The notes beneath the pieces were generated by a model. That model did not search any database and was not told where the DNA came from. It worked only from the letters and a program-made list of their open reading frames with translations. Of a stretch of 10,985 bases of DNA, positions 1 to 8,108 are shown piece after piece; the stretch's first letter is position 1, and each line of letters begins with the position of its first letter. This DNA is from UBA5905 sp964609975 (GTDB lineage: Bacteria; Bacillota; Clostridia; Oscillospirales; Acutalibacteraceae): positions 1-10,985 of the forward strand of contig CAZSTR010000039.1 in assembly GCA_964609975.1 (NCBI GenBank), written 5' to 3'. Both the position numbers and the translations under genes were made by a program.

Positions 1-150
1 TGCGGACGCACGCCGGCGGCGCGGCCGATTTTGAAGAAGCCGGCCACCGCCACGCCGCAGGAGCTGGCGGAAAATCCCCGCAGTCGCAGTGCAAAGCTGC
101 GCTGTGTTGAAAAGCTGCATGACCGCTATATCGACGGCGTCCGCGGATAG
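1..150 (+). CDS. rsmH: RsmH (MraW) 16S rRNA m4C1402 methyltransferase, C-terminal end (partial)
   Basis: The reading frame is open from the left edge to TAG at 148-150 and gives the last 49 residues of a protein whose start lies outside the window. The stretch PQELAENPRSRSAKLRCVEK matches the very conserved C-terminus of RsmH, where ENPRSRSAKLR is the hallmark. RsmH uses S-adenosylmethionine to methylate N4 of C1402 in 16S rRNA. It acts on the ribosome in the cytoplasm, yet its gene is nearly always in the dcw cluster just upstream of ftsL, as it is here. The catalytic domain is not visible. The identification rests on the tail motif plus gene order, and both are strong. Confidence 0.93.
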   Translation, partial: CGRTPAARPILKKPATATPQELAENPRSRSAKLRCVEKLHDRYIDGVRG

Positions 151-194
151 GACAGGCTGTTTGGTGAGAAGACCTCGGAAGGGAGATGAAACGA

Positions 195-662
195 ATGGCA
201 ACCATGAATGAAGCCTATGATCTGGAGCTCTTTCGGCCCCAGGAGCCGTGTCTGCGCACGGTGGCGGACAACAAAAAGGTGGTCACCGAGCAAAAGCGCC
301 GGGTGCGCCGCCAGTCGCTGGTGAACACGGTGGTATATCTGTTCCTCGGCGTGGTGCTTTTGGCGATTGTTGCGTCGTTTATCACCGGACGGGTGCGGCT
401 GACCGAAATGAACAAAACTATCGCCGACAGCCAGGCACAGCTCAACATTCTGAAAAGCGAGCGGGTGCGGCTGGAGGCGGAGCTTTCGGCGAAAACCTCC
501 GCGGAGCAGGTGGAACAGTATGCGCTGGAAAATGGAATGGCTCCGGTGGAAAGCAGCCAGATTTATTATATCGCCGCCGAGGACGGAGACAAGGTCACGG
601 TGTCTGCGGACGCGCTCCCTTGGCTACAACGGGTGTGGAAATCCATTCGCTCCCTGTTTTAG
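195..662 (+). CDS. ftsL: FtsL-type septum protein (small bitopic coiled-coil protein)
   Basis: This is a 155-residue protein with FtsL architecture. It has a basic cytoplasmic head (KRRVRRQ near residues 34-40), one membrane helix (about 43-65), then a charged heptad-like coiled coil (about 66-100) in the extracellular part. FtsL forms a complex with DivIB/FtsQ and DivIC/FtsB that activates the FtsW-PBP septal synthase. Sequence conservation is low in this family, so the call rests on topology, size and the position between rsmH and the PBP gene. I chose ATG 195: AAGGGAG at 179-185 lies 9 bases upstream of it, but directly abuts the in-frame ATG at 186. The tail ends in a Trp/Arg/Phe-rich segment (LPWLQRVWKSIRSLF) that could be an amphipathic helix, which is a small oddity. 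Confidence 0.85.
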   Translation: MATMNEAYDLELFRPQEPCLRTVADNKKVVTEQKRRVRRQSLVNTVVYLFLGVVLLAIVASFITGRVRLTEMNKTIADSQAQLNILKSERVRLEAELSAKTSAEQVEQYALENGMAPVESSQIYYIAAEDGDKVTVSADALPWLQRVWKSIRSLF

Positions 663-684
663 TGGGGCGCAAAGCCGCCGCCTA

Positions 685-714
685 TTGGATCCGTAAACGG
701 GTGGCGGGTATATT
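685..714 (+). promoter_or_regulatory. Weak candidate sigma-A promoter in front of the PBP gene
   Basis: TTGGAT (685-690) and TATATT (709-714) are separated by 18 bases. The -10 matches the consensus at five of six positions; the -35 is poor. If used, transcription would start near 721 and the leader would contain the hairpin at 754-785. It is offered because the ftsL-PBP gap is much larger than any other gap in the cluster. Confidence 0.22.
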
Positions 715-753
715 TTGTCTGATAACACAATACCTATATGTGGAGACAGCCAT

Positions 754-798
754 CGAGAGTTGAGACGGATCGGACTTGACTCTCGTTTGTTGTTTTTT
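754..798 (+). terminator. Terminator-like hairpin with U-tract in the leader of the PBP gene (possible attenuator)
   Basis: The arm CGAGAGTTGAG (754-764) can pair over 11 positions with CTTGACTCTCG (775-785), including two G-U wobbles, across a 10-base loop. TTTGTTGTTTTTT follows at once (786-798). This is the layout of an intrinsic terminator. It lies inside the operon, 33 bases before the PBP start, and I see no credible promoter between it and that start. If it terminates, downstream expression depends on read-through or a switch. Pairing was done by hand; no folding energy was computed. Confidence 0.5.
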
Positions 799-831
799 CG
801 AAAAATCCCTGCATGAAAGGAGAATGACCCG

Positions 832-3165
832 ATGGCAAAGGAAAAAAAGCCGGCGGCCGCGACCACCAGAACCCCTACGAAGCAGATGCGTCTGCGGGCG
901 CTGATCGCCGCTTTTTTGATTGCGGGTGTGTTTTCCGGTGCGGTGGTGGCCCGGCTGGGCTATTTGCAGCTTGTGCAAACGGATGACTGGATCAAGCGGG
1001 CGGTGTCCCAACAGCTCAGTGACACGGTGGTGACCGCCCAGCGGGGGACGATTTATGACGCCAACATGGTGCCGCTGGCCGAGTCCGCCGAGGTGTGGAA
1101 GATCATCATGTCGCCGAAGGATTTGGCGTCGGTGAACTGGAAAAGGCTGGAGAGGGCTGACAAAAGCGTGGAGCTGACCGAGGAGCAGGCGCTGGAAAAG
1201 GTGCGGGGCTTTGTTGCGGATGGGCTGAGCGAACTGTTCCAGCTGGACAGAGACAAGGTATACACCCAAACCGGGAAAACCTATTCCCAGTACGAGGTTA
1301 TCAAATCTAAAGTGGAATATAAGGACAAAACCGCCTTCTCCGATTGGGTTTCTGCCAACGGGCTATCCCAGGCCTTCTATATCATCAAGGATTATAAGCG
1401 CTATTATCCTCAGGGGACGCTGGCCTCCACGGTTATTGGCTTCACCGGCACCGACAACAACGGGCTGGAGGGGCTGGAATACAAATATGAATCGGTGCTG
1501 GCCGGGGTCGCCGGGCGCATCGTCAGCGCTCAAAACGGTCTCGGCGACGAAATGCCCACCACCATGGAATACACGAAGGTGGTGGACGCTCAAAGCGGCG
1601 GAAGCCTTGTGCTGACGCTGGACAGCACCGTGCAGATGTATGCGGAAAAATATCTGGCCGAGGCGGTGGCCTCCGCCGGTTGCACCAACCGGGGTGTGGC
1701 GATTGTTCAGGATGTGAACACCGGCGGGATATTGGCGATGGCGGTGAAGGGGGACTATGACCCCAACGAGCCGTTCGTGGTGGCGGATGCCACCGCGAAG
1801 GAAACCATCGCCCAACTGGCGGGAGATGAGCAGGACAAGGCGGTGTCCGCGGCGCGCCAGCTTCAATGGAAAAACAAGGCCATCACCGACACCTATGAGC
1901 CTGGCTCGGTGTTCAAGGTGTTCACCGCGGCCATGGGGCTGGAGGAAAATCTCATCAGCGAGAGCAAAACCTTCTATTGCCCCGGCTATTACAAGGTCGG
2001 CGGCTGGACCATCCGCTGTCACCTGCACAGTGGCCACGGCACGCTGGATTTGCCCACGGCCATTTCCAAATCCTGCAACCCCTATTTCATGCAGCTGGGG
2101 CAGCTGGTGGGCGCATCCACCTATTTCAAATATTTCAGCGGCTTCGGCTTCACGGAGCGCACCGGAATCGATATGAGCGGCGAGGCCTCCAACGGCGGGC
2201 TGTTCCATACGGCGGAGCATTTGGCGCAGGAGGAGGCGGCACTGGCCACCACCGCCTTTGGTCAAACTTTCAAAATCACGCCCATTCAGATGGTCACCGC
2301 CATGTCGGCCATCGCCAACGGCGGTCGGCTGATGACCCCCTATGTGGTCAGCCAGGTGTTGGATGCAGACGGAAATGTGATTTCCACAACCCAGCCCACC
2401 GTGAAGCGGCAAATCATCTCTGCCGACACCTCCCAGCGCATCAGCCGGATTTTGGCGGATGCGGTCAACGGTGGTGGCTCAAAGAATGCGTATGTGGCAG
2501 GATACAGGGTGGCGGGAAAGACCGGCACCTCGGAAAAACGGGACATCGAGGGAAACGAGGTTGTGGCGTCCTTCGGCGGCTTTGCGCCGGCGGATGACCC
2601 CCAGGTGTCCGTTCTGGTGCTGTTGGATCAGCCTCAGTGTCAGAACCGCTACGGCGGCACGATTTCGGCGCCGGTGGCGCAGAAAATTCTGGACGCGATT
2701 TTGCCCTATCTGGGCGTGGAGCCGTCCTATACAACCGAGGAGCTGGCGAATTTGAGCCGGACGACGCCGGGGGTTGTGGACCAGTCGGTGGCGGCAGCGC
2801 AAACGAAGCTGCGCAATGTGGGTCTTAAGGCGTCAGTGGTTGGAAACGGCGAAACTGTGCTCCGACAGGTGCCCGCCGCCGGTCAGGCGATTCCCTCCGG
2901 CGGAACGGTTCTTCTATATACAGAGGAGGAAGCCCAGGCCCAGGTGACGGTGCCGAATTTTGTCGGTCGAACGGTGACCGAGGTGAACACGCTGGCCGCC
3001 TCCGTGGGGCTGAATGTACAGCTGGAGGGGCTTGTGGTTGGAGCCGAGGGCACGCCTGTGGCCAAGAGTCAAAGCGAAGCCGCCGGTGGAAAGGTGTCCA
3101 AGGGAACGGTGATCAAGGTGACCGTCCTCTATGGAGATACGAACGATTCCACAGCGGTCGGATAA
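832..3165 (+). CDS. ftsI: Class B penicillin-binding protein with two PASTA domains (FtsI/SpoVD type)
   Basis: This 777-residue D,D-transpeptidase cross-links septal peptidoglycan and works with the SEDS protein encoded downstream. A membrane helix at about residues 21-41 anchors it. The class B dimerisation domain follows, starting with RGTIYDANMVPLAES. The transpeptidase domain (about 300-630) has all three active-site motifs: SVFK (nucleophile Ser359, Lys362), SCN (414-416) and KTGT (563-566). Two PASTA domains close the protein (about 644-702 and 705-768). They are typical of Gram-positive division PBPs and may bind peptidoglycan. AAAGGAG at 816-822 sets the ATG at 832. By position it could be the vegetative division enzyme (PBP2B/FtsI) or the sporulation homologue SpoVD; sequence alone does not separate these for me. 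SpoVD of Bacillus has one PASTA domain and PBP2B has two, which mildly favours the division role. Confidence 0.93.
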   Translation: MAKEKKPAAATTRTPTKQMRLRALIAAFLIAGVFSGAVVARLGYLQLVQTDDWIKRAVSQQLSDTVVTAQRGTIYDANMVPLAESAEVWKIIMSPKDLASVNWKRLERADKSVELTEEQALEKVRGFVADGLSELFQLDRDKVYTQTGKTYSQYEVIKSKVEYKDKTAFSDWVSANGLSQAFYIIKDYKRYYPQGTLASTVIGFTGTDNNGLEGLEYKYESVLAGVAGRIVSAQNGLGDEMPTTMEYTKVVDAQSGGSLVLTLDSTVQMYAEKYLAEAVASAGCTNRGVAIVQDVNTGGILAMAVKGDYDPNEPFVVADATAKETIAQLAGDEQDKAVSAARQLQWKNKAITDTYEPGSVFKVFTAAMGLEENLISESKTFYCPGYYKVGGWTIRCHLHSGHGTLDLPTAISKSCNPYFMQLGQLVGASTYFKYFSGFGFTERTGIDMSGEASNGGLFHTAEHLAQEEAALATTAFGQTFKITPIQMVTAMSAIANGGRLMTPYVVSQVLDADGNVISTTQPTVKRQIISADTSQRISRILADAVNGGGSKNAYVAGYRVAGKTGTSEKRDIEGNEVVASFGGFAPADDPQVSVLVLLDQPQCQNRYGGTISAPVAQKILDAILPYLGVEPSYTTEELANLSRTTPGVVDQSVAAAQTKLRNVGLKASVVGNGETVLRQVPAAGQAIPSGGTVLLYTEEEAQAQVTVPNFVGRTVTEVNTLAASVGLNVQLEGLVVGAEGTPVAKSQSEAAGGKVSKGTVIKVTVLYGDTNDSTAVG

Positions 3166-3190
3166 AAAGGCCGAGCAAACGGGAGAAAGG

Positions 3191-4669
3191 ATGACAAGGA
3201 GAATGAAGCTGTTTGAGCTGTTGAAGGATACGGGGATTGTCCCGGAAACGGTGGACATGGATCGGGAAATCCCGCTCATCACCTGCGATTCTCGCCGGGT
3301 GGAAAAGGATTGCGTGTTCGTGTGCATCGAAGGCACCCGGACGGACGGACATCAATATGCCCTCCAGGCGGAGCAGGCCGGCGCAGCAGCGGTGATTGTG
3401 CAACGGGATATGGGGCTGAGAACACAGCTTCTGACCGACAACACCCGGCGGATTTGGGCGCGGCTTTGCGCCAACTGGTTCGGCCATCCGGCCAGTCGGC
3501 TGAAGATCATCGGCGTCACCGGGACGAACGGAAAAACTACCACCACCACGCTCATCAAATCCATGCTGGAATATGCCGGCCACAAGGTTGGACTCATCGG
3601 TACCATCCAGAACAAAATCGGCAACCGGGTGTTGCCGGCGGAGCGTACCACGCCCGATCCCTTCGATTTGCAAAGCCTTTTGGCGCTGATGGTGATGGAG
3701 GGGTGCGACTATTGCGTGATGGAGGTTTCCTCCCATGCGTTGGATCAGGAGCGGGTGGCCGGCTGTGAATGTGAGCTGGGCGTTTTCACAAATCTGACCC
3801 AGGACCATTTGGATTATCACGGCACCATGGAGCGCTATTTGCAGGCGAAAAAGCGGCTGTTTTCCATGTGCCGCACCGGCATCGTCAATCTGGACGACGA
3901 TGCGGCTGAGGAGATGATGGCGGGAGTGCCCTGCCGGCTGGTGACCTATTCGGTGGACAACGACCGGGCGGATTATGTGGCGCGAAATGTGCGCCACAAT
4001 GCCGCCGGGGTGGAGTTTGAGCTGGTTGGTGTCGGCCAAATCGGACGGGTGCGGATGAAAACACCCGGCCAGTTTTCGGTGTATAACGGTCTGGCTGCGG
4101 CGACGGTGTGCCTGAATGTGGGAATGAGCTTCGAGGATGTGGTGGCGGCGCTGTCCGCCGCCGAGGGAGTGAAGGGTCGTGCCGAGGTGGTGCCTACCGG
4201 GCGGGATTTTACGGTTGTCATCGACTATGCCCACACGCCGGACGGCTTGGAAAATATTTGCCGCACATTGCGGGAATGCTGTAAGGGGCGGCTGGTGACT
4301 CTATTCGGTTGCGGCGGTGACCGGGATAAGGGAAAGCGCCCGAAAATGGGCGCGGTGGCCGCGGCGCTGTCGGATGCGTTGGTGATTACCTCCGATAACC
4401 CCCGCTCTGAGGAGCCGGGCGCCATTATCGAGGACATTTTAGCGGGGCTGGCGGACACGAAAACGCCCTATACGGTGGTGGAAAACCGGGTGGAGGCGAT
4501 TCACTGGGCGATTGCCCATGCTCAGCCCGGCGACACGATTCTTTTGGCCGGAAAGGGCCACGAAACCTATCAGGTGCTCAAGGATGGCGTCATTCATCTG
4601 GATGAGCGGGAGATTGTGGCCGAGGCGCTGGCTCAGCTGGAGCCGGTGGCGCAACTGACGGAAAAATAA
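3191..4669 (+). CDS. murE: MurE, UDP-MurNAc-L-Ala-D-Glu:meso-diaminopimelate ligase
   Basis: This 492-residue cytoplasmic Mur ligase uses ATP to add the third residue of the peptidoglycan stem peptide. It shows GVTGTNGKTT (P-loop, Lys115), TTPDP, MEVSSHALD, TNLTQDHLDYHG, VIDYAHTPDGL, GCGGDRDKGKRPKMG and AGKGHETY, in the family order. The substrate-selecting loop reads DNPR (402-405). This is the signature of enzymes that take meso-diaminopimelate, not lysine, so the organism likely has A1gamma-type peptidoglycan. The start is uncertain. ATG 3191 has GGGAG five bases upstream. ATG 3203 gives the family-like MKLFELL, but its AAGGAG is only one base away. An in-frame ATG at 3131 lies inside the PBP gene and has no good ribosome site. 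MurF, the usual next ligase, does not follow; mraY begins 17 bases later. Confidence 0.96.
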   Translation: MTRRMKLFELLKDTGIVPETVDMDREIPLITCDSRRVEKDCVFVCIEGTRTDGHQYALQAEQAGAAAVIVQRDMGLRTQLLTDNTRRIWARLCANWFGHPASRLKIIGVTGTNGKTTTTTLIKSMLEYAGHKVGLIGTIQNKIGNRVLPAERTTPDPFDLQSLLALMVMEGCDYCVMEVSSHALDQERVAGCECELGVFTNLTQDHLDYHGTMERYLQAKKRLFSMCRTGIVNLDDDAAEEMMAGVPCRLVTYSVDNDRADYVARNVRHNAAGVEFELVGVGQIGRVRMKTPGQFSVYNGLAAATVCLNVGMSFEDVVAALSAAEGVKGRAEVVPTGRDFTVVIDYAHTPDGLENICRTLRECCKGRLVTLFGCGGDRDKGKRPKMGAVAAALSDALVITSDNPRSEEPGAIIEDILAGLADTKTPYTVVENRVEAIHWAIAHAQPGDTILLAGKGHETYQVLKDGVIHLDEREIVAEALAQLEPVAQLTEK

Positions 4670-4686
4670 GGACGGAGGACAGAAAC

Positions 4687-5697
4687 ATGACCGTAGGAAA
4701 TTCGATTCTGCTGGCGCTGACCGGGCTGTTGTCCTTTTTGATCGCGGCGCTATTGGGAAAGGTGTGTATTCCCTGGTTGCATAAGCTCCATTTCGGCCAG
4801 ACGATTTTGGAGGACGGCCCCAGCTGGCACAAAAGCAAGCAAGGCACCCCCACCATGGGCGGGATTCTGTTCATTTCGTCGGTGACGGTGAGCTTCGGCG
4901 CCAGCCTTTTGGTTGCGGCGGCGCTGAACCCGACCCTGCTGATGCTTCCCTATGACACGATCCGCCTGCTGGCGGGCGCCTTTTTGGCGCTGGGCTGTGG
5001 CTCCATCGGCTTTCTGGACGACTACATCAAGGTTGTCAAAAAGCGGAACAAGGGCTTGACCCCCATGCAAAAGCTGCTGTGCCAGCTGTTGGTGGCGGCG
5101 GTATATGCGACGGTGATGTTCACCTTCGGCCACGGAACTTTCCGCATCGCCTTTTGGGGCGAGGTGAACTGGGGCATCTGGTATATCCCTTTCTGTGTGT
5201 TTGTGGTTTTGGCGATTTCCAACGCCACCAATCTGACCGATGGGGTGGATGGCCTTTGCGGAATGACCGGCTTTGTGGCGGCGCTGGCCTTTTTGCTGTT
5301 GGCGGGGCTGTCCGGGCTGTTTGGCGAGTGCCTGTTTGCGGTGGCGCTGGCCGGCGGCCTGGCCGGGTTCCTGCTGTGGAATTTGCACCCGGCGCGGGTG
5401 TTCATGGGGGACACTGGCTCGCTGTTCATCGGCGGTGCGCTGGCGGCGCTGGCCTTCGGTATCGACCGGCCGTTCATGCTGGTGCCGGTGGGCGTTTTGT
5501 ATATTGCGGAAAATCTGTCGGTGATTTTGCAGGTGGGCTATTTCAAGCTTACCCACGGAAAGCGCCTGTTTAAGATGAGCCCGCTTCATCATCATTTTGA
5601 GCTTTGCGGATGGAGCGAAAACAAGATTGTGGCGGTGTTCACGGCGGTGACGTTGGTGGGCAGCGTGGTGGCGGTGCTGTTGGCAGCCTTTGGTTGA
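4687..5697 (+). CDS. mraY: MraY, phospho-MurNAc-pentapeptide transferase
   Basis: This 336-residue integral membrane enzyme moves phospho-MurNAc-pentapeptide from UDP to undecaprenyl phosphate. It forms lipid I on the cytoplasmic face and needs Mg2+. The conserved motifs are all present: PTMGGILF, LDDYIKVVKKRNKGL with the Asp pair 111-112, NATNLTDGVDGL (Asn179, Asn182, Asp185, Asp188), HPARVFMGDTGS (Asp242) and MSPLHHHFE (His301-303). About ten hydrophobic segments lie between them, as expected for the family, and the length is normal. GGAGG at 4674-4678 sets the start 8 bases downstream. The gene follows murE by 17 bases, and ftsW begins 31 bases after its stop. In many bacteria murD sits between mraY and ftsW; it is missing here. 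Confidence 0.97.
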   Translation: MTVGNSILLALTGLLSFLIAALLGKVCIPWLHKLHFGQTILEDGPSWHKSKQGTPTMGGILFISSVTVSFGASLLVAAALNPTLLMLPYDTIRLLAGAFLALGCGSIGFLDDYIKVVKKRNKGLTPMQKLLCQLLVAAVYATVMFTFGHGTFRIAFWGEVNWGIWYIPFCVFVVLAISNATNLTDGVDGLCGMTGFVAALAFLLLAGLSGLFGECLFAVALAGGLAGFLLWNLHPARVFMGDTGSLFIGGALAALAFGIDRPFMLVPVGVLYIAENLSVILQVGYFKLTHGKRLFKMSPLHHHFELCGWSENKIVAVFTAVTLVGSVVAVLLAAFG

Positions 5698-5728
5698 GCG
5701 CGGCGCGGCGGAGAAGGGAGAGAGGAAA

Positions 5729-6931
5729 ATGGCACACAGCAATGTGACGGCGATGCCGAAGTCGACGCCGAAAAAGGCGCAGCGCTCGCTGTTTCATGTG
5801 GCGAATGGGCCCGATATGTATTTCTTGGTGCTGTTGCTGATCATTTTGGTGATCGGTTTGGCCACCCTGTATTCTGCCAGCCATGTTTATGCCTTCAACT
5901 ATCAGGACGGTGACAGCTATTATTATATCCGAAAGCAGCTTTTGTGGGTGGCTATGGGGCTGGTGGCCATGTTTGTCTTCTCCGCGGTAGACTATCATGT
6001 ATGGCACAAGCTAGCCTGGGTTCTCTGGCTGGCGAGCCTTGCGCTGTTGGTGGTGGCGCTGATGATGCCCTCCTCCACCGGCGTGCGCCGCTGGATTCGA
6101 ATTCCGGGGCTTGGACAGTTTCAGCCGTCGGAGGTGGCGAAGTTTGCGCTAATTTTGCTTTTCGCCCATCTTATTTCTCTCAACCATAAGCGAATGCACA
6201 CCTTCACCCGCGGTTTTTTGCCACTGATTTTGATTTTGGGCGTCACCTGCGGGCTGGTGGTGATTGAGCCGCACCTGTCCGGCACGCTGCTCATCGGTAT
6301 TTTGGGCTTCGTGATGATGTTCGTCGGCGGCGTCAGCGTCTGGTGGTTGGTGGCGGTTTTGGGCGCAGGGGGCACCGGCGTGGTGTTCATGGTGAAGGTG
6401 CTGGGCTATGAACAGGACCGCATCGCTGTGTGGCTTCATCCGCTGGAATGCTTTGCCAACCAGATCACCTTTGCGGACGGGATGTCCGGGCGTGACCATG
6501 CCTGGCAAACGGTTCAATCGCTGTATGCCATCGGCTCCGGCGGCCTCTTGGGCCAGGGACCGGGGAACTCCCGGCAAAAGCATTTGTTTTTGCCGGAGCC
6601 GCAAAATGACTTCATTTTCTCGGTCTATTGCGAGGAGATGGGCTTTGTGGGTGCGGTGGTGCTGATTGTGTTGTTTGCGTTGCTGGTTTGGCGGGGCTTT
6701 GTGATTGGAATGCGCGCGCCGGATAAGTTCGGGTGTATGCTGTCCATCGGCCTGACGGCCCAAATCGGTTTGCAGATGGCCATCAATGTGGCGGTGGTGT
6801 CCAACCTGATTCCCAACACCGGAATCAGCCTGCCATTCTTCAGCTATGGCGGCACTTCCATTTTGATGCTGTTGGCGCAGATGGGAGTTGTGCTGTCCAT
6901 CTCCCGCCAGTCGCGTATGGAAAAGGCATAG
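5729..6931 (+). CDS. ftsW: FtsW/SpoVE-type SEDS peptidoglycan glycosyltransferase
   Basis: This 400-residue polytopic membrane protein belongs to the SEDS family, which polymerises lipid II into glycan strands together with a class B PBP, presumably the one encoded at 832-3165. Visible signatures are GVRRWIRIPG-GQFQPSEVAK, EPHLSGTLL, QSLYAIGSGGLLGQGPGNS, LPEPQNDFIFSVYCEEMGF and NTGISLPFFSYGGTS. The Asp in NDFIF (residue 294) is the position known as essential for catalysis in RodA and FtsW. I chose ATG 5729, with AAGGGAG 8 bases upstream. A longer in-frame start at TTG 5690 would overlap mraY and has no better ribosome site. FtsW serves vegetative division and SpoVE serves the spore cortex. 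The cluster position fits either, and both occur in spore formers. Confidence 0.94.
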   Translation: MAHSNVTAMPKSTPKKAQRSLFHVANGPDMYFLVLLLIILVIGLATLYSASHVYAFNYQDGDSYYYIRKQLLWVAMGLVAMFVFSAVDYHVWHKLAWVLWLASLALLVVALMMPSSTGVRRWIRIPGLGQFQPSEVAKFALILLFAHLISLNHKRMHTFTRGFLPLILILGVTCGLVVIEPHLSGTLLIGILGFVMMFVGGVSVWWLVAVLGAGGTGVVFMVKVLGYEQDRIAVWLHPLECFANQITFADGMSGRDHAWQTVQSLYAIGSGGLLGQGPGNSRQKHLFLPEPQNDFIFSVYCEEMGFVGAVVLIVLFALLVWRGFVIGMRAPDKFGCMLSIGLTAQIGLQMAINVAVVSNLIPNTGISLPFFSYGGTSILMLLAQMGVVLSISRQSRMEKA

Positions 6932-6942
6932 GAGGTTTTGTT

Positions 6943-8061
6943 ATGCGAGTGCTTATGACGGGCGGCGGCACGGCCGGCCATATCAATCCGGCTTTGTCCA
7001 TTGCGGACAGCATCCGGCGGGAATGGCCGGATGCGGAAATTCTGTTTGTGGGCGCCTATGGGCGCATGGAAATGGCGCTGGTTCCGGCGGCGGGCTATCC
7101 AATTCAGGGCCAGCATGTGCGGGGCTTTCAGCGGCGTTTGACTATCAAAAACATCGGCCGCAACTTTTTGGCGGCGGTGGACGCGGTCACGGCCAGCGGC
7201 ACTGCTGATCGGATTTTGCGTGAGTTTCAGCCGGATATTGCCATCGGCACCGGCGGATATGTTTGTGGGCCGGTGCTGCGGCGGGCGTTGCGCCGGGGGA
7301 TTTCGGTTTTGGTGCATGAGTCTAATGCGTTGCCCGGCGTGACGGTGAAGCTCTTGGCGCGGGAGGGTGCTACCGTGCTTTTGTGCAACGAGGACGCCCG
7401 GCGCTATGTGCCGGAGGATTGTGCGGTTGTGGTGACGGGGAATCCGTTGCGGCCGGGCTTCCAGGCGCTGGAGAGGGAAGCCGCCCGGCGGGAGCTTGGG
7501 CTGGATGAGCGGCCGCTGGTGTTGTCCTTTGGCGGAAGCCTTGGCGCAACCGCCATCAATCAGGCGATGGTACAGGTTTTGAAAAAAAGCTATGTCCTCG
7601 GCGGGGTGCAGCATATTCACGGCACGGGAAAGCAGGAATATGAAAGCACGAAGGCGGTGTTAGAGGCTGCCGGAGTTCCGACGGACGGCGCGGGAATTCA
7701 CCTGCGGGAATATATAGACGATATGCCCCGGTGCATGGCCGCGGCCGATTTGGTGATTTGCCGGTGCGGCGCGATGACTCTCAGCGAGCTTCCCGCGGCG
7801 GGGAAGCCGGCGATTCTCATCCCGTCTCCCTATGTAGCGGAAAATCACCAATATCATAACGCCATGGCGCTGGTGCGCCGCGGCGCGGCCGAATGTATCG
7901 AGGAAAAGGATTTGTCGGGAGACGGCCTTTTCGAGGCGGTGCGCCGCTTGACGGAGGAGCCGGAGCGGCTGGAGCAGATGGCGAAAAACATGCGGGACGC
8001 CGCCGTGCTGGATGCGGACGCGCGTATTTTGTCGGTAATTCGGCAAAAGCTGGGAAAATAA
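6943..8061 (+). CDS. murG: MurG, lipid II-forming GlcNAc transferase
   Basis: This 372-residue GT-B glycosyltransferase adds GlcNAc from UDP-GlcNAc to lipid I on the inner face of the membrane, giving lipid II. The N-terminal motif GGGTAGHINPAL (residues 7-18, His13), then IGTGGYVCGPV and HESNALPG, form the lipid I half. GGSLGA (197-202) and CGAMTLSEL (275-283, Glu282) with NHQYHNA form the UDP-GlcNAc half. GGAGG at 6931-6935 begins on the last base of the ftsW stop and places ATG 6943 seven bases downstream, so the two genes are likely translated together. CRCGAMT is slightly unusual; homologues more often have Ala or Ser in place of the second Cys. An upstream in-frame extension to 6733 lies inside ftsW and is not real. 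Confidence 0.96.
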   Translation: MRVLMTGGGTAGHINPALSIADSIRREWPDAEILFVGAYGRMEMALVPAAGYPIQGQHVRGFQRRLTIKNIGRNFLAAVDAVTASGTADRILREFQPDIAIGTGGYVCGPVLRRALRRGISVLVHESNALPGVTVKLLAREGATVLLCNEDARRYVPEDCAVVVTGNPLRPGFQALEREAARRELGLDERPLVLSFGGSLGATAINQAMVQVLKKSYVLGGVQHIHGTGKQEYESTKAVLEAAGVPTDGAGIHLREYIDDMPRCMAAADLVICRCGAMTLSELPAAGKPAILIPSPYVAENHQYHNAMALVRRGAAECIEEKDLSGDGLFEAVRRLTEEPERLEQMAKNMRDAAVLDADARILSVIRQKLGK

Positions 8062-8077
8062 ACCCGGACCGGACGAA

Positions 8078-8108
8078 CTCTCTTTGCATACACTGTCGTT
8101 GCAGAGAG
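8078..8108 (+). promoter_or_regulatory. Hairpin directly before the murA ribosome binding site
   Basis: CTCTC-TT-TGCA (8078-8088) can pair with TGCA-GAGAG (8100-8108) around an 11-base loop, leaving a two-base bulge. The last paired base touches the purine-rich ribosome site (about 8107-8115). No U-tract follows, so it is not a terminator. It could tune murA translation or protect the transcript, or be chance; no partner structure is evident. Confidence 0.3.

Noticed and set aside
248..763. 171-codon + strand frame overlapping ftsL
   Set aside because: It is Gly/Ala/Arg-rich, out of frame with ftsL, has no ribosome site, and runs through the leader hairpin.
776..804. TTGACT as the -35 of a promoter for the PBP gene
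   Set aside because: It is part of the hairpin 3' arm, and the bases 17 positions downstream (CGAAAA) do not resemble a -10 element.
794..805. Perfect 12-base palindrome TTTTTCGAAAAA after the hairpin
   Set aside because: It is a low-complexity T-run next to an A-run; a hairpin would have no loop, and it is better explained as the U-tract of the terminator-like element.
1363..2412. 349-codon open frame on the minus strand opposite the PBP gene
   Set aside because: It is the antisense shadow of the transpeptidase domain and has no family features.
3113..4234. 373-codon open frame on the minus strand opposite murE
   Set aside because: It is the antisense shadow of murE, with the same His/Arg-rich composition and no motif.
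4750..5742. 330-codon open frame on the minus strand opposite mraY
   Set aside because: It is very rich in Gln, His and Arg, the expected antisense image of membrane-protein codons in GC-rich DNA.
6733..6942. N-terminal extension of murG into ftsW
   Set aside because: It lies within the conserved end of ftsW. The MurG family start MRVLMTGGGTAGH at 6943 has a perfect GGAGG ribosome site.
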